From contig NZ_JAENIL010000013.1 in NCBI RefSeq assembly GCF_016595505.1, positions 62,001-126,000 on the forward strand: a stretch of 64,000 nt of DNA, given 5' to 3'. This stretch comes from Pelagicoccus mobilis. Lineage in GTDB: Bacteria; Verrucomicrobiota; Verrucomicrobiia; Opitutales; Opitutaceae. Below the pieces are notes generated by a model. That model saw nothing but the letters and a program-made list of their open reading frames with translations, had not been told where the DNA came from and made no database searches. The position numbers were made by a program, and so were the translations under genes. Shown here in pieces: positions 60,473 to 64,000 of this stretch. Position 1 is the first letter of the stretch. Each line of letters starts with the position of its first letter.

Positions 60473-62143
60473 TTAAATTGATTTCTTTCGTATCGAGAAG
60501 TAAACTACGCCTACGATGGCGAATAGGATTAGGGAGAAGCTTAGTAGGACGCTGGCTTCTTTGGAGTTGAACGCTGCGAGCACGGTCATGACGAGGGCGA
60601 TCCCTGCGAGCGTAACTGCGACCATCTTCGCGGGGAGAGTGGAGGACTTGACTGCCTCTGCCTCGTGGAATTGACGTTTCGATGCTTCAACGCGTTCCCA
60701 GCCAGGGTGCTCACCCTTCATCGTGAATTCGAGAATAACAAGAACGAAGAACGGTACTAGGATACCTGAGCACAAGTCGGCAAGCCGTTGGTGTTCCGCA
60801 ACCCAAGGACCAAGGAATCCGAACTTAACCAGAGCTGCAGCGACAAAACCGATCATCGTGGTACTCCAGACTGCCTTGATACCGATCTTTTTGGAGAAGA
60901 GTCCCCAGATCGTTGGTAGAACCAAAGGACCTGTGAGTAGGGTTGTGATGTCCAGGATGAAACTGGTGTAGCCGTAGCGAGGGATCAGCAAGGATCCGCC
61001 GATTACCACGAGTCCGAGAATGGCGGTGAGTATACGTCCGACGAATACGAGTTGTGTCTCGGAAGCGTCTTTGTTGATGAACCTGTGGTAGACTTCGGTG
61101 GTGAAGGCGGCGGCGAAGACGTTCAGCTGGGAGGTGGCGGCACTCGCAGTGGCGGAGGCCATCGCCGCGATCATAAGTCCCATCATTCCGGCCGGAAGTA
61201 CGAGCTTGCAGGCGAGGATATAAGCCTGCTCGGTGTCGGCATCTGGCTGAATCGTGCGGAAGACAAGTGCGGGCAACATCCAGAAAAGTGGGCTGATGAG
61301 GTACATCGCTCCAAAAATGTATGCGGCCTTCTTTGCATCCTTAGCGGTTGGGACGCAGGTATAGCGCTGGACGAAACTCCATTCGCCACCGATCTTGAAG
61401 AAGTGGATTATGATCCAGCCGGCTAGGAACCACCAAGTGAAGTCGGCGGCGATGGGGGAGGTGAATCCTGGGGGTGCCTTCGAGACGAAAGCGTCCCAAC
61501 CTCCGGCTTCAATGAGGATCAAGGGTACGACGAAGGTTACCGAGACGACGAGTATCACAAATTGTAATACATCGGTCATTAGCACCGCCCAGAGCCCGCC
61601 GGCGAAGGTGATGACGATGACGATCAAGCAGAGAGCAACGGAGGTGAAGGGAACTGAGAGGAGACCGGTTTCCGGATCTGCAAGGAGATGGCCTTCGGGG
61701 AGTGGCATCAGCGCGCAGATTACCTTTGCCAATGCGTAGATGGCTCCGCCGACTGCGAAGATTCCGATTGTTCCTTGGAACCATGTATAGAATTGAACGA
61801 TGGAACTGCCAAAGCGGAGCTGAAGGAATTCGGAAGCAGAGTTAACGCCGAGCTTTCGCCAGTAAGCTGCGAGGAATCGCCCGACCAGTAGAGCGGCGAT
61901 GCCGTAGCACATGTTGATGGCAACTGCTACGAAGCCATAGCGGTAAGCAACGCCTCCCCAAACGACGAAGGTGCCTGCTGAAAACATGGTCATGAATCCA
62001 GAGAGACCTGACACCCACCATGGGGATTGGCCTCCCGCGGCGAACATATCCTTGGAGCTTTTGACCTTCTTTGCGAAGACCATGCCGGCCCCTACGATTC
62101 CTAGAATGTAGAGGAAAATTACGATGTAGTCTGCTATTTGCAT
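60473..62143 (-). CDS. Sodium:solute symporter (SSS family)
   Basis: This 556-residue inner-membrane protein has about 14 hydrophobic helices. The SSS landmarks are AAGGQSPWWVSGLSGFMTMFSAGTFVVWGGVAYRYG near the start and a Na+-site-like AAMASATASAATSQLNVFAAAFTTEVY near residue 330. Family members import sugars, acids or amino acids with Na+; linkage to a sulfatase suggests a sugar or uronic acid. It lies 47 bp after (upstream in coordinate of) the FAD oxidoreductase start, so they probably form an operon. Confidence 0.9.
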   Translation of the reverse strand: MQIADYIVIFLYILGIVGAGMVFAKKVKSSKDMFAAGGQSPWWVSGLSGFMTMFSAGTFVVWGGVAYRYGFVAVAINMCYGIAALLVGRFLAAYWRKLGVNSASEFLQLRFGSSIVQFYTWFQGTIGIFAVGGAIYALAKVICALMPLPEGHLLADPETGLLSVPFTSVALCLIVIVITFAGGLWAVLMTDVLQFVILVVSVTFVVPLILIEAGGWDAFVSKAPPGFTSPIAADFTWWFLAGWIIIHFFKIGGEWSFVQRYTCVPTAKDAKKAAYIFGAMYLISPLFWMLPALVFRTIQPDADTEQAYILACKLVLPAGMMGLMIAAMASATASAATSQLNVFAAAFTTEVYHRFINKDASETQLVFVGRILTAILGLVVIGGSLLIPRYGYTSFILDITTLLTGPLVLPTIWGLFSKKIGIKAVWSTTMIGFVAAALVKFGFLGPWVAEHQRLADLCSGILVPFFVLVILEFTMKGEHPGWERVEASKRQFHEAEAVKSSTLPAKMVAVTLAGIALVMTVLAAFNSKEASVLLSFSLILFAIVGVVYFSIRKKSI

Positions 62144-62156
62144 GACTTGTGTTTGT

Positions 62157-62211
62157 TGTAGGTCGTCGCGTTGAGGCGACTTAGGGCTGGCGGGTCGGCG
62201 CCCCGCCCTAC
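62157..62211. repeat. Tandem REP-like palindromes between sulfatase and symporter genes
   Basis: GTAG with a GTCGC/GCGAC stem (62157-62180) is followed by GGCGGG-loop-CCCGCC ending in CTAC (62189-62211; GTAG on the minus strand). The two feet face outward. Confidence 0.65.
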
Positions 62212-62221
62212 AGTTAATTCT

Positions 62222-64000
62222 CTAGTTAGGCAGGTTTCCTTTCCAGCCGGTTTGGAGTTGCGCTAGTAGTTTGGATACGACTTTGGGGCGACGTTTCGCT
62301 ATGTTGCGAGTTTCTTGAGGATCGTTTTTATGATCGTAGAGCTCTATGGCGATTGGATCTGCGTCAGGACTTCCTCGATCGATCCAGGCGATGAAGCGGT
62401 AACGGTCGGTACGCATCGCGTAGCCCATGAGGCGGTTTTCGAAGAGATCGCGATCCCACTGGTCGCCGAACTGCTCTTTGATACGTCCCTCTACTTCTGT
62501 AATGAGCGGACCGAAAAAGGTTTCGCGCATAGCGGGACGAAGAGGGAAGGCGCCCCATTCGCGGAGGGCGGGATTGGGAAACTGGCTGAATGCTGCCTTC
62601 TTCCAATTGCGATCGGGGTTTTGAAGCAGTGGCGTCAGGCTGTAGCCTTCAAGGTGTTCTGGTTTCTCTATTCCGGCGAGGTCGCAGAGAGTTGGATACA
62701 TGTCGACGAGTTCGACAAGGGCGTCGGTGGAAGCTCCTTGAGCTGCTTCCGACATGCTTGGAGTCCAGATTATGAAGGGGACACGTGTGGCGAGTTCGTA
62801 GTTGGTCGCCTTGCCCCAGACTCCCATGTCGCCTAGATGAAAACCGTGGTCACTCCAGAGAATGATGACTGTGTTGTCGCGAACTCCGGACTCGTCTAGG
62901 GCGTCGATCATGCGGCCAATCTGGGCGTCGACATAGCTCGTACAAGCGAGGTAGGAATGTTTGAGAGTGCGCGCTAGCTCAGGATCGAAGTCGCCTTCCT
63001 TGGGAATGTAGTGGCGAACGCGAAGTTCGAAAGAGGCGTGTAAACCCATTGCAGGACCGTCCTTCGGTGCCTCGGTGTGAGTAGCCATGGGGATTTTATC
63101 GCGCTCGTAGAGATCCCAGTATTTTTTTGGGGCGATCCAGTTGAGGTGTGGTTTGTTCATGCCGAGAGCCAGGAAAAAGGGCTTAGCATTGGAGCCTTTT
63201 TGTTCCGCGACAAGGTCTTCGAGAGTGGCGATGGCGAGGTCGGTATGGTATCCGTCTATGTATCGATTATCTGGAACATCTGCCGCTTCGTAAGGGGGCC
63301 CCATCGCGAGTCCAAATCGAGAGACAGGACCGTATTTTTCGAACATCTCTTTTTTGGACTTGGCTGTAACGTCTCGGTTTTCTTTGAGTGCGAAGCCCTT
63401 GAGTTCGCTTACTTTCTTGTCATCGAGTTTATGGCGAGAGGGCTGGCGGTTCCAGGTGTCTTCGAGCATGTCGCCGTGGTGGTAAATTTTACCTGCGTAG
63501 ACGGTGTCGTAGCCGTTATTGCCGAAGTGTTCCGGAAGAGTGAGAATGTCAGGATTGAGGTCGCGAATTTTAACGTAGTTGTGGGTGATCCCGATGGTGT
63601 CGGGACGAGCTCCGGTAAGGATGCTGGCGCGAGAGGGACCGCAAATCGCTTGTTGGCAGTAAGCATTGTCGAAGCGGAGGCCTTGGCTTGCGAGGGCGTC
63701 GATGTTTGGCGTGATCGCGATGTCTGAACCGTAACATCCGAGGTCTGCCCGGAGGTCATCGATCGCGATGAAGAGTACGTTAGGTTTCTTCATCGATGCC
63801 TGGTCTGTCCCCCTTGAGTAGGTAACTCGCAGTACGGGCCGTAAGTTAGCAGGTGTGTCGTTGGATGCAAAGCGTGCATACGCGTTCTTGCCGGCCTCCG
63901 TTTCTGGAGAGATGAGGACGAGGCCGAGTGGCTTGCCAGCGTCGAAAGCACGTTGCGCGGCTTTGACGAAACGCTTGGTGCTCTTGAAGGTTTTTCGAGT
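62222..64000 (-). CDS. Type I sulfatase, apparently fused to an upstream DNRLRE/CBM96-like domain (partial)
   Basis: From the ATG at 63793 this is a complete 523-residue sulfatase of iduronate-2-sulfatase type. It has metal-binding IDDLRADLGCYG, the formylglycine Cys 51 in CGPSR, YAGKIYHHGD, WSDHGFHLGD and GKATNYELATRVPFIIW. It has no signal peptide at that ATG. In the same frame a further 69 codons upstream are open to the window edge without a stop. Their sequence (NAYARFASNDTPANLRP, VLRVTYS) looks like the end of a DNRLRE/CBM96 beta-sandwich. I therefore annotate it as partial, with the true N-terminus beyond 64000. The alternative is two genes with a frameshift or read-through. It probably removes sulfate from an algal polysaccharide. 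Confidence 0.8.
   Translation of the reverse strand, partial: TRKTFKSTKRFVKAAQRAFDAGKPLGLVLISPETEAGKNAYARFASNDTPANLRPVLRVTYSRGTDQASMKKPNVLFIAIDDLRADLGCYGSDIAITPNIDALASQGLRFDNAYCQQAICGPSRASILTGARPDTIGITHNYVKIRDLNPDILTLPEHFGNNGYDTVYAGKIYHHGDMLEDTWNRQPSRHKLDDKKVSELKGFALKENRDVTAKSKKEMFEKYGPVSRFGLAMGPPYEAADVPDNRYIDGYHTDLAIATLEDLVAEQKGSNAKPFFLALGMNKPHLNWIAPKKYWDLYERDKIPMATHTEAPKDGPAMGLHASFELRVRHYIPKEGDFDPELARTLKHSYLACTSYVDAQIGRMIDALDESGVRDNTVIILWSDHGFHLGDMGVWGKATNYELATRVPFIIWTPSMSEAAQGASTDALVELVDMYPTLCDLAGIEKPEHLEGYSLTPLLQNPDRNWKKAAFSQFPNPALREWGAFPLRPAMRETFFGPLITEVEGRIKEQFGDQWDRDLFENRLMGYAMRTDRYRFIAWIDRGSPDADPIAIELYDHKNDPQETRNIAKRRPKVVSKLLAQLQTGWKGNLPN

Overview
The window looks like a chromosomal segment of a marine, heterotrophic Gram-negative bacterium, most likely a Verrucomicrobiota of the class Opitutae (Pelagicoccus/Puniceicoccus-like). 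This is an inference from gene style: TonB-dependent receptors with long leaders, a DUF3450-ExbB-ExbB-ExbD-TonB-TPR operon, a sulfatase beside a GG-type FAD oxidoreductase and a sodium:solute symporter, weak or absent Shine-Dalgarno sequences, and a fused KorA with KorB. I saw no rRNA, tRNA, CRISPR array or insertion sequence.

Region 1 (1-24.3 kb) is mainly housekeeping and signalling. It holds an HrpA-type DEAH helicase whose coding sequence carries five REP-like palindromes, a heavy-metal permease with a C-terminal HMA domain, an MFS transporter, an atypical histidine kinase, the 2-oxoacid:acceptor oxidoreductase pair korAB, secreted proteins of unknown function, a hybrid histidine kinase, a YhbY RNA-binding protein, a TonB receptor and a pyroglutamyl-peptidase homologue that has lost its catalytic cysteine. 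Next comes a minus-strand operon of uridine kinase, a polyprenyl-phosphate sugar transferase, a beta-helix/sugar-transferase-like fusion and a SpoIIE-type phosphatase with its own kinase-like domain. A divergent STAS protein beside it completes a possible partner-switching module.

Region 2 (24.3-29.4 kb) has a MATE transporter and a 1151-residue multi-PAS hybrid kinase.

Region 3 (29.4-55.5 kb) is the most interesting part. A minus-strand operon encodes a Tat-exported L-amino-acid-oxidase-like flavoprotein, a cytochrome c, AmtB, a membrane-anchored protein with three RidA domains, an aldehyde dehydrogenase, a gamma-glutamyltransferase and an M19 dipeptidase. Divergently lie two exported PLP aminotransferases with twin arginines in their signal regions. 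A third exported aminotransferase ends a TonB receptor/ExbB/ExbD/TonB operon, and opposite that is a second TonB receptor with an MFS permease. My model (inference) is a periplasmic pathway that imports a peptide or gamma-glutamyl compound, hydrolyses it, deaminates the amino acids outside the cytoplasm with electrons going to cytochrome c, hydrolyses the imines with RidA, and recovers ammonium through AmtB. Several of these genes share a near-identical leader, ACAAAAAGATGTCTA, at their starts, which suggests co-regulation.

Region 4 (55.7-64 kb) has a secreted TonB_C-like protein, then a carbohydrate-type cluster: a GPH/MFS symporter, an FAD oxidoreductase, a sodium:solute symporter and a sulfatase. 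The sulfatase frame is open to the window edge and appears fused to a DNRLRE/CBM96-like domain. REP-like hairpins with a GTAG foot are scattered throughout.
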